Of a stretch of DNA of 37,117 nt, positions 22,914 through 32,300 are shown in pieces (the stretch's first letter is position 1; each line of letters opens with the position of its first letter). This stretch comes from Paracoccaceae bacterium (GTDB lineage Bacteria > Pseudomonadota > Alphaproteobacteria > Rhodobacterales > Rhodobacteraceae), in the NCBI GenBank assembly GCA_947504705.1, contig CANNIA010000036.1:1-37117 (forward strand). Direction: 5' to 3'. A model generated the notes under the pieces. It was given only the letters and a program-made list of their open reading frames with translations, made no database searches and was not told the DNA's origin. The translations under genes were made by a program, and so were the position numbers.

Positions 22914-25364
22914 ATGGCCGACCTTCTGATCGAGCTTTTCTCGGAAGAAATCCCCGCCCGGATGCAAACGCGCGCGCGCGAGGATCTGAAGAAGCTGATG
23001 ACCGATGGTCTGGTCGAGGCCGGGCTGACCTATGCCTCGGCAGGGGCGTTTTCGACGCCACGGCGGCTGGTGCTGTCGGTCGATGGGTTGACCGCTGAGA
23101 GTCGCTCGGTGCGGGAGGAGCGCAAGGGGCCATCCGTTTCCGCGCCTGCGCAGGCGGTGGAGGGGTTCCTGCGGTCAACGGGTCTGACTCTGGACCAGCT
23201 GGAACGCCGGGCCGACAAGAAGGGCGAAACCTACTATGCCGTGGTGGAAAAGCCCGGTCGTGCTGCGGCGGTGATCGTAGCGGAGGTTCTGGAAACCACG
23301 ATCCGCAGTTTCCCTTGGCCCAAGTCGATGCGCTGGGGCGCTGGGACGCTGCGTTGGGTGCGGCCTTTGCAGGGGATCATCTGCCTTTTGACGGACGAAA
23401 CCGGCGCGCATGTGGTGCCGATGTCGGTCGATGGGATCGAGGCGGGCAATGTCACCGAAGGCCACCGCTTCATGGGCAACGGGCGGTTCACCGTGTCGGG
23501 CTTTGACGACTATGTGGTCAAGCTGAAGCGCGCCAAGGTCGTGCTGGATACCGCCGAACGTGAGGCCGCGATCTGGCAAGGCGCGCAGAACCTGGCCTTT
23601 GCGGCGGGGATGGAAGTGGTCGCCGATCCGGGGTTGCTGGCCGAGGTCGCGGGGCTTGTCGAATGGCCGGTGCCGCTGATGGGGCGGATCGCGCCCACGT
23701 TTCTGGACTTGCCGCCCGAGGTTTTGCAGACCTCGATGAAGGAACACCAGAAGTTCTTCTCGGTCCGGAACCCGAAGACCGGGCGGATCGAGGGCTTTGT
23801 GACGGTCGCCAACATCGAGGCGGCGGATGGCGGCGAGGTGATCCTGAAGGGCAACCAGAAGGTTCTCGCGGCGCGCCTGTCGGACGCGAAGTTCTTCTGG
23901 GAGAATGACTTGCGGGTGGCGAAGGCCGGGATGGGCGAGTGGGCGGAGGGGCTGAAGGCGGTCAGCTTCCACAACAAGCTCGGGAGCCAGGCCGACCGGA
24001 TCGACCGGATTGCCGCCTTGGCGCGGGAGATTGCGCCCTTGGTTGGTTCTGATCCAGCCGACGCCGAACGCGCGGCGCGGCTGGCGAAGCTGGACCTGCG
24101 CTCGGCGATGGTGGGTGAGTTCCCCGAGCTGCAGGGCGTGATGGGCAGGTATTACGCGCTGGAGGCGGGGGAGAAGGCTTCCGTCGCCGATGCCGCGCGG
24201 GATCACTGGCGGCCAAAGGGGGAGAGCGACTCGGTTCCCTCGGAGCCGGTGTCGGTGGCCGTGGCGCTGGCGGACAAAATCGACACGCTGACGGGGTTCT
24301 GGGCGATTGACGAGAAGCCGACGGGCTCGAAGGACCCGTTTGCGCTGCGGCGGGCGGCGTTGGGGGTGGTTCGGTTGGTGTTGGGGAATGGGGTGCGGGC
24401 GCTTTCGCTCAAAGTAATTCTCAAGAGCTTAGTGATAAGATTCAAAAGTAGTCACAATCGGTTTTTTGATTACTCGGCGTCGCGAGAATTCGACCCGGCG
24501 GTCCATACAGAAATATTGAGTGGCAAAACCAGAACCGACGTTTCTGAGTATTTCTTGCTCCGCAACGTAGACGCTAACGCTGCCCATTGGATCGACATTT
24601 GGGCGGAGCGGTTCGACTGGAGAGGTAGCAGCACGTCAATCAAACCTCCGGAGTCGCTCGAGGTTTGGGCGGATCAAGGCTTGTTCACTGGTCCAGAGGA
24701 AGCGTCCAAGACTTTTTCTGCGGTGTGTGATTTCATTGAGCGGAACGATGAACTGCAAGAATTCTTCAAGGGAACGCTTGGGCCTGATGGGCATGGAAAA
24801 GTTGGCGAGAGTCTGAACAGTCACCTTACTGGGATATCCGCCGACCTCCTCGCCTTCTTCCACGACCGCCTCAAGGTCACGCTTCGCGATCAGGGTGTCT
24901 CGCACGACATCATCGACGCCTGCCTTGCGATGCCGGGGAATGATGACCTGACGCTGCTCGTCAAGCGGGCCACCGCCCTGAGCGAAACCCTCAGGACCGA
25001 AGACGGCGCGAACCTGCTGCAAGGGTTCAAGCGGGCGAACAACATTCTGTCTCAGGCCGAGGCGAAGGATGGGGTGGAGTATTCCTTTGGGGCAGAGCTG
25101 AAGTTTGCCGAGACGGAGGAGGAACGCGCCCTGTTCGCTGCACTCGACAAGGCCGAGGCGGCGATTGGTCCTGCCATGAAGGCTGAGGATTTCGGAACCG
25201 CGATGGCGGCGATGGCAGCCTTGCGGGGGCCGATTGATGCGTTCTTTACTGCCGTGCAGGTCAACAGCGACAACGGGGTCGTGCGGCGGAACCGGTTGAA
25301 CCTTCTGCACCGCATCCGCGCCATCTGTTCCGGTGTCGCTGATTTGACACGCATCGAGGGCTGA
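22914..25364 (+). CDS. glyS: glycyl-tRNA synthetase beta subunit with a large internal insertion
   Basis: The tRNA-binding subunit, here 816 residues against roughly 690-750 in relatives. Normal GlyS words flank: MADLLIELFSEEIPARMQ, LLVKRATALSETLRTEDG, LQGFKRANNILSQAEAKDG. After GSKDPFALRRAALGVVRLVL (ending about residue 496) the protein departs from the family for about 140 residues (499-640) and rejoins at DLLAFFHDRLKVTLRDQG. The insert is encoded by about 24408-24833, visibly AT-richer (codons AAA, TTT, AGT, ATT) than the rest, and is unrelated to anything I recognise. The frame remains open, so the gene is presumably functional, as glyS is essential. Confidence 0.95.
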   Translation: MADLLIELFSEEIPARMQTRAREDLKKLMTDGLVEAGLTYASAGAFSTPRRLVLSVDGLTAESRSVREERKGPSVSAPAQAVEGFLRSTGLTLDQLERRADKKGETYYAVVEKPGRAAAVIVAEVLETTIRSFPWPKSMRWGAGTLRWVRPLQGIICLLTDETGAHVVPMSVDGIEAGNVTEGHRFMGNGRFTVSGFDDYVVKLKRAKVVLDTAEREAAIWQGAQNLAFAAGMEVVADPGLLAEVAGLVEWPVPLMGRIAPTFLDLPPEVLQTSMKEHQKFFSVRNPKTGRIEGFVTVANIEAADGGEVILKGNQKVLAARLSDAKFFWENDLRVAKAGMGEWAEGLKAVSFHNKLGSQADRIDRIAALAREIAPLVGSDPADAERAARLAKLDLRSAMVGEFPELQGVMGRYYALEAGEKASVADAARDHWRPKGESDSVPSEPVSVAVALADKIDTLTGFWAIDEKPTGSKDPFALRRAALGVVRLVLGNGVRALSLKVILKSLVIRFKSSHNRFFDYSASREFDPAVHTEILSGKTRTDVSEYFLLRNVDANAAHWIDIWAERFDWRGSSTSIKPPESLEVWADQGLFTGPEEASKTFSAVCDFIERNDELQEFFKGTLGPDGHGKVGESLNSHLTGISADLLAFFHDRLKVTLRDQGVSHDIIDACLAMPGNDDLTLLVKRATALSETLRTEDGANLLQGFKRANNILSQAEAKDGVEYSFGAELKFAETEEERALFAALDKAEAAIGPAMKAEDFGTAMAAMAALRGPIDAFFTAVQVNSDNGVVRRNRLNLLHRIRAICSGVADLTRIEG

Positions 25365-25449
25365 AACTGCCCTAATAATCGTCACAAAGCTGACATGTTA
25401 CGCTTGCGTGGTGGGTCTTTCGGTCTATGCTGCACTTGAACAATAGGTG

Positions 25450-25460
25450 CTGCATTGCAG
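25450..25460. promoter_or_regulatory. CTGC-N3-GCAG palindrome over the PPDK-like start codon (PhaR-like operator)
   Basis: CTGCATTGCAG at 25450-25460 includes the TTG start at 25455. It is the exact reverse complement of CTGCAATGCAG at 28026-28036 beyond the gene. The pattern matches the CTGC-N3-GCAG consensus of PhaR, the polyhydroxyalkanoate and carbon-flow repressor of alphaproteobacteria. Binding here would block translation initiation or transcription start. Assignment to PhaR is inferred. Confidence 0.45.
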
Positions 25461-27992
25461 AAACACGACCCCATCGCCGAGTTTTCCGAGATCACGGCTT
25501 CGGCCCAGATCGCGACGGCAAACCATGGCTGGCGGGCGAAATGCCTGCAGCGGCTGGTGCGGCTTGACCTGCCGGTGCCGAAATCGGTGTCGCTTCCTGC
25601 CAGCACCGTACGTTCCATCGCCGCCGGGCATGGAGTGGATGCCAGAGGCATTCTGGACTGCTTTGGCGATGGCCCGCTGATTTCGGTGCGCCCCTCGCCT
25701 GCCAATCCTGATTGGGGCGGGCCGGGGACCATTCTGAACATCGGTTTGAACGCCAAGCGCCACGCGCGGCTGGCCGAAACCCATGGCGAGGCGGCGGCGG
25801 ATGCGCTGTATCTGCGCTTCGTGCAGTCCTATGCGATCCACGTAGCGCGGCTGGACCCCGAGGTGTTCGACGCCTTGAAGCCGGGGCCGGGGGCGCTGCG
25901 CGACGCCCTGCGGGAATATGAGCTGGAGACCGAGGAGCCGTTCCCGCAAGAGGCGTCAAAGCAGCTGTCGGAAGTGCTGCGGTCAATGGCGCGGGCTTGG
26001 GAGGGGACTTCGGCCCGGCTTTTGCGCCAAGCCAAGGGCGCACCGGAACAAGCGGCTTTGGGCCTTGTCGTGCAGGAAATGGCGCAAGGGATCGGGCAGG
26101 GGATTTCCGGGTCGGGGGTGATCCAATTTGTCGATCCCGTGACGGGCTTACGGCAGATCACCGGGCGGTATCTGGGGCAATCCCAAGGTCGCGATGCGTT
26201 GAAGACGACCGAGGCGCTGTATCTGACCCGCGACCCGCGCGGGCCGTCGCTGGCGGATGTGGCGCCCGAAGTCTTTGCCACATTGGTCGAGCATGGTGCC
26301 ACCTGCCGCGCCCGGTTGCGAGAGGAGATGCAGATCGAGTTTACCGTCGAGGATGGCCGTCTGGCGGTTCTGGATGCGGTGAAGGTCCAACGTTCGGCCC
26401 GCGCCGGTTTGCATATCGCGGTGGCCTTGGCCGAAGAGGGGATCATCGAGCGCAATGAGGCGGTGCTGCGGGTCGAGCCGCACGCGTTGTCGGAGCTTCT
26501 GCACCACCAGGTCGATCCGCGCGGGGCGCGTGACGTGATCGCGCGGGGGATTGCGGCCTCGCCCGGGGCGGCGACGGGTAAGCTGGTGTTCTCCTCCTCC
26601 GCCGCGCAGGCAAGTGCGGCGAAGGGCGAGCCTTGCATTCTGGTGCGGCGTGAAACCTCTCCCGAGGATATCCGGGGCATGCATTCCTCGGTCGCGGTGC
26701 TGACCGAACGCGGCGGCATGACCAGCCACGCGGCGGTGATTGCGCGGGGCTTGGGGTTGCCTTGCGTGGTCGGTGCGTCCGACATGCGGCTGGATGGGCG
26801 TGACAAGAAGCTGACCTCGGCCGATGGGCGCGTCTTCCGTGAGGGGGATGTTGTCACGCTGGATGGGTCGAAGGGCGAGGCGCTGGCGGGATCGGCAGAG
26901 ATGCTGCCACCGGCGCTGGACGACAGCTTCCGCAGGCTGCTGGCCTGGGCGGATGAGGTGCGCGACATTGGGGTCAGGGCGAATGCCGACACCCCGGCTG
27001 ATGCCGAAACCGCGCGGAAGTTCGAGGCGGAAGGGATCGGACTGTGCCGGACCGAACACATGTTCTTTGAAGAAGACCGCCTTGTCGCCATGCGCGAGAT
27101 GATCTTTGCCGATACGTCCGAGGACCGGGCCGGGGCGCTGGCGCGGATCTTGCCGATGCAGCGGGCGGATTTCGTGCAGCTGTTCGAGATCATGCAGGGT
27201 CTGCCGGTCTGTATTCGCCTGTTTGACCCGCCCTTGCACGAATTCCTGCCGCAGGACCGTGAAGGCCTGCGAGATCTGGCCGAGGCTTTGGATCGGCCTC
27301 TGTCGGAAGTCACCCGGAGGGCCGAGGCGCTGACCGAGGTCAACCCGATGCTGGGGATGCGGGGAGTGCGGCTGGGGGTCGTGCTGCCGGAAATCTATGA
27401 CATGCAGGCGCAGGCGATCTTTGAAGCAACGCTGGAAAGCGCGCGTCGGGGCGCGCCGGTCGTGCCGGAAATCATGATCCCGCTGGTTTCCGCGCGGCGT
27501 GAGGTGGAACTGGTCAAGACCCGGATCGACGCGCTGGCGGCGATGGTGCGGACCAAGGCCGGGGCCGATTTCGACTATAAGCTTGGGGTGATGGTGGAAA
27601 CCCCGCGCGCGGCCTTGCGGGCGGGCGAGATTGCCCAGCATGCGGCATTTTTGTCGTTTGGTACCAATGACTTGACGCAGATGACCTATGGTTTGAGCCG
27701 TGACGATGCCGGGCGGTTCATGAACACCTATGTCCGGCAAGGTGTCTTCCCAGAGGACCCGTTCCACATTCTGGATATCGACGGGGTCGGCGAGCTTTTG
27801 CTGATCGGGGCGGAACGCGGTCGGCGGACCCGGCCTGATCTCACCTTGTCGATCTGCGGCGAGCATGGTGGCAACCCGGAATCCATCGCCTTTTGCCGAC
27901 AGGCGGGGTTCGATTACGTCTCATGCTCGCCCTACCGGGTGCCGATGGCGCGGCTTGCGGCGGCGCATCTGGCGCTTAATGATCGTAAATAA
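25455..27992 (+). CDS. PPDK-like PEP-utilising protein with degenerate ATP-grasp part
   Basis: An 845-residue relative of pyruvate phosphate dikinase (about 880). The swivelling domain keeps the phospho-histidine (His425 in GGMTSHAAVIARGLG). The PEP/pyruvate barrel keeps GIGLCRTEH, IRLFDPPLHEF, NPMLGMRGVR, VETPRAALRA, SFGTNDLTQM and the general-acid Cys801 in ICGEHGG. The N-terminal ATP-grasp part keeps SVRPS but lacks other ATP-site residues known from PPDK: the Lys of GGKG, the Asp of QDIEF and the Gln of MLQTR. It may work with another phosphate donor or be a PEP-sensing relative. Start is TTG at 25455 after AGGTG; an in-frame stop lies upstream. Confidence 0.87.
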   Translation: MQKHDPIAEFSEITASAQIATANHGWRAKCLQRLVRLDLPVPKSVSLPASTVRSIAAGHGVDARGILDCFGDGPLISVRPSPANPDWGGPGTILNIGLNAKRHARLAETHGEAAADALYLRFVQSYAIHVARLDPEVFDALKPGPGALRDALREYELETEEPFPQEASKQLSEVLRSMARAWEGTSARLLRQAKGAPEQAALGLVVQEMAQGIGQGISGSGVIQFVDPVTGLRQITGRYLGQSQGRDALKTTEALYLTRDPRGPSLADVAPEVFATLVEHGATCRARLREEMQIEFTVEDGRLAVLDAVKVQRSARAGLHIAVALAEEGIIERNEAVLRVEPHALSELLHHQVDPRGARDVIARGIAASPGAATGKLVFSSSAAQASAAKGEPCILVRRETSPEDIRGMHSSVAVLTERGGMTSHAAVIARGLGLPCVVGASDMRLDGRDKKLTSADGRVFREGDVVTLDGSKGEALAGSAEMLPPALDDSFRRLLAWADEVRDIGVRANADTPADAETARKFEAEGIGLCRTEHMFFEEDRLVAMREMIFADTSEDRAGALARILPMQRADFVQLFEIMQGLPVCIRLFDPPLHEFLPQDREGLRDLAEALDRPLSEVTRRAEALTEVNPMLGMRGVRLGVVLPEIYDMQAQAIFEATLESARRGAPVVPEIMIPLVSARREVELVKTRIDALAAMVRTKAGADFDYKLGVMVETPRAALRAGEIAQHAAFLSFGTNDLTQMTYGLSRDDAGRFMNTYVRQGVFPEDPFHILDIDGVGELLLIGAERGRRTRPDLTLSICGEHGGNPESIAFCRQAGFDYVSCSPYRVPMARLAAAHLALNDRK

Positions 27993-28025
27993 CTCTTTAA
28001 AAACAATCTAATAGCCGAAAAATTG

Positions 28026-28036
28026 CTGCAATGCAG
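28026..28036. promoter_or_regulatory. second CTGC-N3-GCAG palindrome, upstream of the wall hydrolase
   Basis: CTGCAATGCAG is the exact reverse complement of the site at 25450-25460. It lies 34 bases after the PPDK-like stop and about 140 bases before the start at 28178, in an AT-rich 185-base gap with an imperfect extended dyad around it (12 of 16 flanking positions pair). It fits an operator; PhaR is the best candidate. Confidence 0.42.
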
Positions 28037-28177
28037 CGGATTTTCGCCGAGATTTTCTCTATTTCCGTGTCATTTTGGCAACAGTGATAGACCCCAATCT
28101 GTTGCTCCCCTACCTCCCCCCTGACTTGCAAGGCGGGGGTACTTCCGCCGGTACAGAAACAACGACGGAAGAGCGGT

Positions 28178-28804
28178 ATGATATCTTTGATGGTGGTGCG
28201 GGCGACCGCACTTGCGCTGGCGATCGGGCCGGCGACGGTGGAATCGTCTCATTCTTGGGATGGAGCTATCGCAAGCCTTGCGGCGATTTCGATGGCCCCG
28301 GAACTGGTGGTCCTGCCTTCACCGGACCTGTCGCTGATCCTTCCGGCCTCGGAACAGGTCGGCGGGTTGTCGGAAGCCTGGCTGATGGCACAGGCTGCGC
28401 CGACGGGCGATGCCGATTGGGAATGCTTGACCCAGGTGATCTATTTCGAAGCGCGCGGTGAAAGCCTTGAGGGGCAGATTGGCGTGGCCGAAGTGGTGCT
28501 GAACCGGCGAGACAGCCAGCTTTACCCGCGTACGGTCTGCGGCGTGGTCAAGCAGCGCGGCGGCGGCGGGTGCCAGTTTTCCTATGTCTGCGACGGCACC
28601 CCGGACCGGATGCACGAAAAGGCGGCTGCCGATCTGGCGGGGCGGATTGCCCGGGCGATGCTGGATGGCGCGCCTCGGGTGCTGACCGAAGGGGCCACGC
28701 ATTTCCATGTGGCGGGACTTCATCCCGACTGGTCACGCCGCTTTGCCAAGACGGCACAGATTGGCGCGCATGTGTTCTATCGCCAACCAGGTGCCAAGGG
28801 CTGA
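28178..28804 (+). CDS. cell wall hydrolase, SleB family
   Basis: A 208-residue protein with a hydrophobic N-terminal stretch (MISLMVVRATALALAIGPA) and a C-terminal Hydrolase_2 domain from about residue 80: WECLTQVIYFEARGESLEGQ, VAEVVLNRRDSQLYPRTVCG, CQFSYVCDG, ATHFHVAGLHPDWS. The EARGE Glu is the likely catalytic residue of this lytic-transglycosylase-like family. In non-sporulating bacteria it takes part in wall turnover. GAAGAG precedes the ATG. A CTGC-N3-GCAG palindrome lies in the leader. Confidence 0.9.
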   Translation: MISLMVVRATALALAIGPATVESSHSWDGAIASLAAISMAPELVVLPSPDLSLILPASEQVGGLSEAWLMAQAAPTGDADWECLTQVIYFEARGESLEGQIGVAEVVLNRRDSQLYPRTVCGVVKQRGGGGCQFSYVCDGTPDRMHEKAAADLAGRIARAMLDGAPRVLTEGATHFHVAGLHPDWSRRFAKTAQIGAHVFYRQPGAKG

Positions 28805-28897
28805 TGTCGCCCCCGCCGCGTGGGATGCCGCGCGCGCTGGTCTGACGGGCTTGCCCCATGCTAGAAAGTCCGCGCCGGATGCGCGAGGAGCAACCCG

Positions 28898-29800
28898 ATG
28901 AGCGATATCGAGCTTGCCTTTGCCCATCCCGAGGCGCGGGCCGAGGCGTCGGGCCTTGGCGATCCGCGCGACCGGATTTCCTTGCGCGACCATGTGGTCG
29001 AGGCGGATATCGGTGCTTTCCAGAAGGAACGCGGCCACAAGCAACGCCTGCGTTTCAACGTGGTCGTCGAGGTGCGCCCGGTGACCGAGCCTTTGGAGGA
29101 TGATGTCGACCGCATCCTGTCTTATGACAAGATCACTGAAGCGATTGCGGCGGAACTTTCGGCGGAACGGCTGAACCTTCTGGAGACTTTGGCCGAACGC
29201 GTGGCCGAAAGGGTTCTGGCGGAACCTGCGGCGATGCGGGTCTTTGTGCGGATCGAAAAGCTAGACATTGGGCCCTATGCTTTGGGGGTCGAGATTGTCC
29301 GCTCCCGCGCGGAACACCCGGTGCAGAGCAGCGGGCAGGATGGGCTGGAAGCGGTGCAACCGCTTGTGGTGTTCCTAGACAACGCTGCAATCCATGATGC
29401 GGGCCTTTCGGCGCGGTTGGATGCGCTGTTGGCCGAAGGTCTGCCGTTGATCCTAGCCGTTGGGCTGCCAGATTTCCCGCGCACGGTAACCGGCCACAAG
29501 CCTACCCAGAGGCGGATCGACCTTCTGGCGATCGAGGAGAACGCCTGGACTCTTGCCGCGCGTGACCCGCGCTGCGTTGTGGTGGCGACACGGACGGAAA
29601 TCGACTGGGCGATGAAGCGCGGGCAAAGTCTGGTCTGGGCGCCGTCGAAGCTGGTCCTGGATGCAGTGGACGGGCCAAAGGGCTCAGACCCGGTGGCGCT
29701 GGCGCTTTGGCTGGCCGAGACGCTTGTCGCGACGGCTTTGGTCGTTCACGGCGATGTTGCGGTCCCGGCGGGAAGCCGCGTGCCGGTTCGGCGGGGCTGA
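28898..29800 (+). CDS. folB: dihydroneopterin aldolase FolB with an extra C-terminal domain
   Basis: Residues 25-140 are FolB: DIGAFQKERGHKQRLRFNVVVEV, ILSYDKITEAI, LLETLAERVAERVL and VRIEKLDIGPYALGVEIVR. The enzyme removes glycolaldehyde from dihydroneopterin in folate synthesis. FolB alone is about 120 residues; here 300, with a second domain (about 155-290, LVVFLDNAAIHDAG, LILAVGLPDFPRTVTG, WALVHG-like end) that I cannot identify. GAGGAG precedes the ATG. It is followed by folP and glmM on the same strand. Confidence 0.9.
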   Translation: MSDIELAFAHPEARAEASGLGDPRDRISLRDHVVEADIGAFQKERGHKQRLRFNVVVEVRPVTEPLEDDVDRILSYDKITEAIAAELSAERLNLLETLAERVAERVLAEPAAMRVFVRIEKLDIGPYALGVEIVRSRAEHPVQSSGQDGLEAVQPLVVFLDNAAIHDAGLSARLDALLAEGLPLILAVGLPDFPRTVTGHKPTQRRIDLLAIEENAWTLAARDPRCVVVATRTEIDWAMKRGQSLVWAPSKLVLDAVDGPKGSDPVALALWLAETLVATALVVHGDVAVPAGSRVPVRRG

Positions 29801-29847
29801 TCGCTTCCCCCTTGCCAAGCGTGGCCGGTTCGGCCAATTCCGAAGCC

Positions 29848-30867
29848 ATGGACTATTTCCGCCCCATTGCGATGACGGATCCTGCCCGTCCGTCCGGCGC
29901 TTTGCCACTTGCGGGCGGCTGGTGCTGGTTTGACCGGGTCGAAGTTCTGTCGCGCGGGCGGGCTCCGCATGTCATGGCGGCAGCAGACCTGCCGCAAGGC
30001 ATCCACCTACGCCTGACCGATGCGCGGGCTGATTTTGCGGGCCTGACGATGGATCGCCCGCGGATCATGGGCATCCTGAACGTGACGCCTGACAGCTTTT
30101 CCGATGGTGGCAAGTTTCTGGACCCAAAGCGCGCAGTGACGGCTGGCCGCCGGATCGCCAAGGCGGGGGACATTCTGGACATCGGTGGCGAAAGCACCCG
30201 CCCCGGAGCCGCAGAGGTTCATCTGGACGAAGAGATTGCGCGCACTGCGCCTGTGATCGAGGCGCTGCGGAAGGGGCGGATCATGCGGCCGATTTCCATC
30301 GACACGCGGAAAGCCCCTGTTGCCGCAGCGGCATTGCAGGCAGGGGCGAGCCTCGTAAACGATGTCTCGGCCTTCAGCTTTGACCCTGGCCTTGGGGCGT
30401 TGGTGGCAAAGACGGGCGCACCGGTGGTCTTGATGCATGCGCAGGGCCTGCCCGAGACGATGCAGAACGACCCCCGCTATGGTGCTGTACTGCTGGACAT
30501 CTACGACGCGCTTTCCGCGCGGATCGTGGCGGCGGAGGCTCTGGGCATCGAACGGGCGCGGATTGCAATTGACCCCGGCATCGGCTTTGGCAAGACACAG
30601 GCGCATAACCTCGCGCTGCTGCGTGGGCTGTCGCTGTTCCACGGGCTTGGCTGCCCGATCCTGCTGGGCACCTCGCGCAAACGGTTCATCGGCGTGATCG
30701 GTCAGGCAGAGCCCCCAAGGGCGCGAATGCCGGGGTCGGTTGTGACCGCGCTTGCCGGGATTGCTCAGGGGGTGCAGATTGTACGCGTCCATGACGTGAT
30801 TGAGACCCGCCAGGCCCTTCGGCTGTGGCAGGCGATGAACACCGACCATCTGGAGGGCCAAGCATGA
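29848..30867 (+). CDS. folP: dihydropteroate synthase
   Basis: Joins the pterin to p-aminobenzoate, the sulfonamide-target step. 339 residues, with an N-terminal extension of about 60 residues ([27 protein letters not shown]) that I recall as usual in Rhodobacteraceae. Core motifs: [69 protein letters not shown] and [11 protein letters not shown]. Its stop overlaps the glmM start (ATGA). Starts at 29848 or, less likely, 29872. Confidence 0.95.
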   Translation: MDYFRPIAMTDPARPSGALPLAGGWCWFDRVEVLSRGRAPHVMAAADLPQGIHLRLTDARADFAGLTMDRPRIMGILNVTPDSFSDGGKFLDPKRAVTAGRRIAKAGDILDIGGESTRPGAAEVHLDEEIARTAPVIEALRKGRIMRPISIDTRKAPVAAAALQAGASLVNDVSAFSFDPGLGALVAKTGAPVVLMHAQGLPETMQNDPRYGAVLLDIYDALSARIVAAEALGIERARIAIDPGIGFGKTQAHNLALLRGLSLFHGLGCPILLGTSRKRFIGVIGQAEPPRARMPGSVVTALAGIAQGVQIVRVHDVIETRQALRLWQAMNTDHLEGQA

Positions 30868-32207
30868 GCCGCAAGATTTTCGGCACCGACGGCGTGCGGG
30901 GCAGGGCCAACCAGTGGCCGATGACGGTGGATCTGGTGCAAAAGCTGGGTGCCGCCGCCGGGCGCTATTTCCGCCGCGATGGGAGTCCTGCGCATCGGGT
31001 GGTGATCGGCAAGGATACGCGGCTTTCGGGCTATATGCTGGAAAACGCGCTGACGGCAGGGTTCACCTCGACGGGTATGAACGTGCTGCTTCTGGGGCCG
31101 GTGCCGACCCCGGCGGTAGGCTATCTTACCCGCTCGATGCGGGCGGATGTCGGGGTGATGATCTCGGCCAGCCACAACCCGCATCAGGACAACGGGATCA
31201 AGTTCTTTGGCCCCGACGGGTTCAAGCTGTCGGATGAGGCCGAGTTCGAGATCGAGGCCTTGCTCGAGAGCGAGATCGCGCCCGCCATGCCCGAAGACAT
31301 CGGTCGCGCCAAGCGGATCGAGGACGGGCGGGGACGGTATCAGGAATTCGTTAAGACGAGTTTCCCGTCGGGGCTGCGCCTGGAAGGGCTGAAAGTGGTG
31401 ATCGACTGCGCCAATGGTGCCGCCTATCGTTGCGCGCCCGAGGTGCTGTGGGAGCTGGGGGCCGAGGTGATCCCGGTGGGGGTCAGCCCGAACGGCACCA
31501 ATATCAACGAACGCTGTGGGTCGACCCATACCGATACGGCGGCCGAGGCGGTTGTGGCCCATGGCGCGCATGTGGGCATCAGTCTGGATGGCGACGCCGA
31601 CCGGCTGATGATCCTGGACGAAACGGGCCGGGTGGCCGATGGCGACCAGATCATGGCGCTGATGGCGGCACGCTGGGCAGAAGAGGGCCGCTTGCGCGGT
31701 GGGGCGCTAGTGGCGACGGTGATGTCAAACCTTGGCCTTGAACGGTTTTTGGCCGCACGAGGGATCGGGCTTGAACGCACCTCGGTCGGTGACCGATATG
31801 TGGTGGAGCGGATGCGTGCCGGCGGCTTCAACCTTGGAGGCGAACAGTCGGGCCATATCGTGATGACCGATTACGCCACCACTGGCGATGGGCTGATCGC
31901 CGGCCTGCAGTTTCTGGCCGAGATGGTGCGGACAGGGCAGCCCGCATCGGCCCTGACGCAGTGCTTCCCGACCGTGCCGCAGATGCTGAAGAACGTGCGC
32001 TACACGGCAGGCCTTGCACCGCTTGAGGCCGAGGCCGTCAAGGCAGCGATCGCGGTGAGTGAGGGTCGCATCAAGGGCACAGGCCGTATTCTGATCCGCA
32101 AATCGGGGACCGAGCCCTTGATCCGGGTGATGGCGGAATGCGAAGACCCAGCGCTGTTGCGGGCCATTGTCGACGAAATCGTTCGCGCGGTCGAAGCCGC
32201 AGTCTAA
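30864..32207 (+). CDS. glmM: phosphoglucosamine mutase
   Basis: Converts glucosamine-6-phosphate to the 1-phosphate for peptidoglycan and lipopolysaccharide precursors. 447 residues, the normal length. Motifs: FGTDGVRG at the start, phosphoserine loop [17 protein letters not shown], metal loop [10 protein letters not shown], sugar loop GGEQSGHIV and phosphate loop [12 protein letters not shown]. Start codon overlaps the folP stop, so folP-glmM are translationally coupled. Everything expected for activity is present. Confidence 0.97.
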   Translation: MSRKIFGTDGVRGRANQWPMTVDLVQKLGAAAGRYFRRDGSPAHRVVIGKDTRLSGYMLENALTAGFTSTGMNVLLLGPVPTPAVGYLTRSMRADVGVMISASHNPHQDNGIKFFGPDGFKLSDEAEFEIEALLESEIAPAMPEDIGRAKRIEDGRGRYQEFVKTSFPSGLRLEGLKVVIDCANGAAYRCAPEVLWELGAEVIPVGVSPNGTNINERCGSTHTDTAAEAVVAHGAHVGISLDGDADRLMILDETGRVADGDQIMALMAARWAEEGRLRGGALVATVMSNLGLERFLAARGIGLERTSVGDRYVVERMRAGGFNLGGEQSGHIVMTDYATTGDGLIAGLQFLAEMVRTGQPASALTQCFPTVPQMLKNVRYTAGLAPLEAEAVKAAIAVSEGRIKGTGRILIRKSGTEPLIRVMAECEDPALLRAIVDEIVRAVEAAV

Positions 32208-32300
32208 GGGCTGCTCGCCCTTGTCAAAGGGCCATTTCACCGAATTGTCGGCCCGGTGCCTCAGTTTCGGCGGGATCGCTTGGCTTGCTTGGCCAAGTGA

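Noticed and set aside
24408-24833. Intein inside GlyS
   Set aside because: The insert lacks a Cys or Ser at its start, a His-Asn end and any homing-endonuclease motif.
26148-27866. Open frame of 572 codons antisense to the PPDK-like gene
   Set aside because: The product is Arg/His/Pro/Gln-rich with no recognisable domain; it is a shadow of the clear sense gene.
28111-28140. Hairpin from C-run and G-run before the wall hydrolase
   Set aside because: Only five pairs around a long loop and no T-run; too weak to call a terminator.
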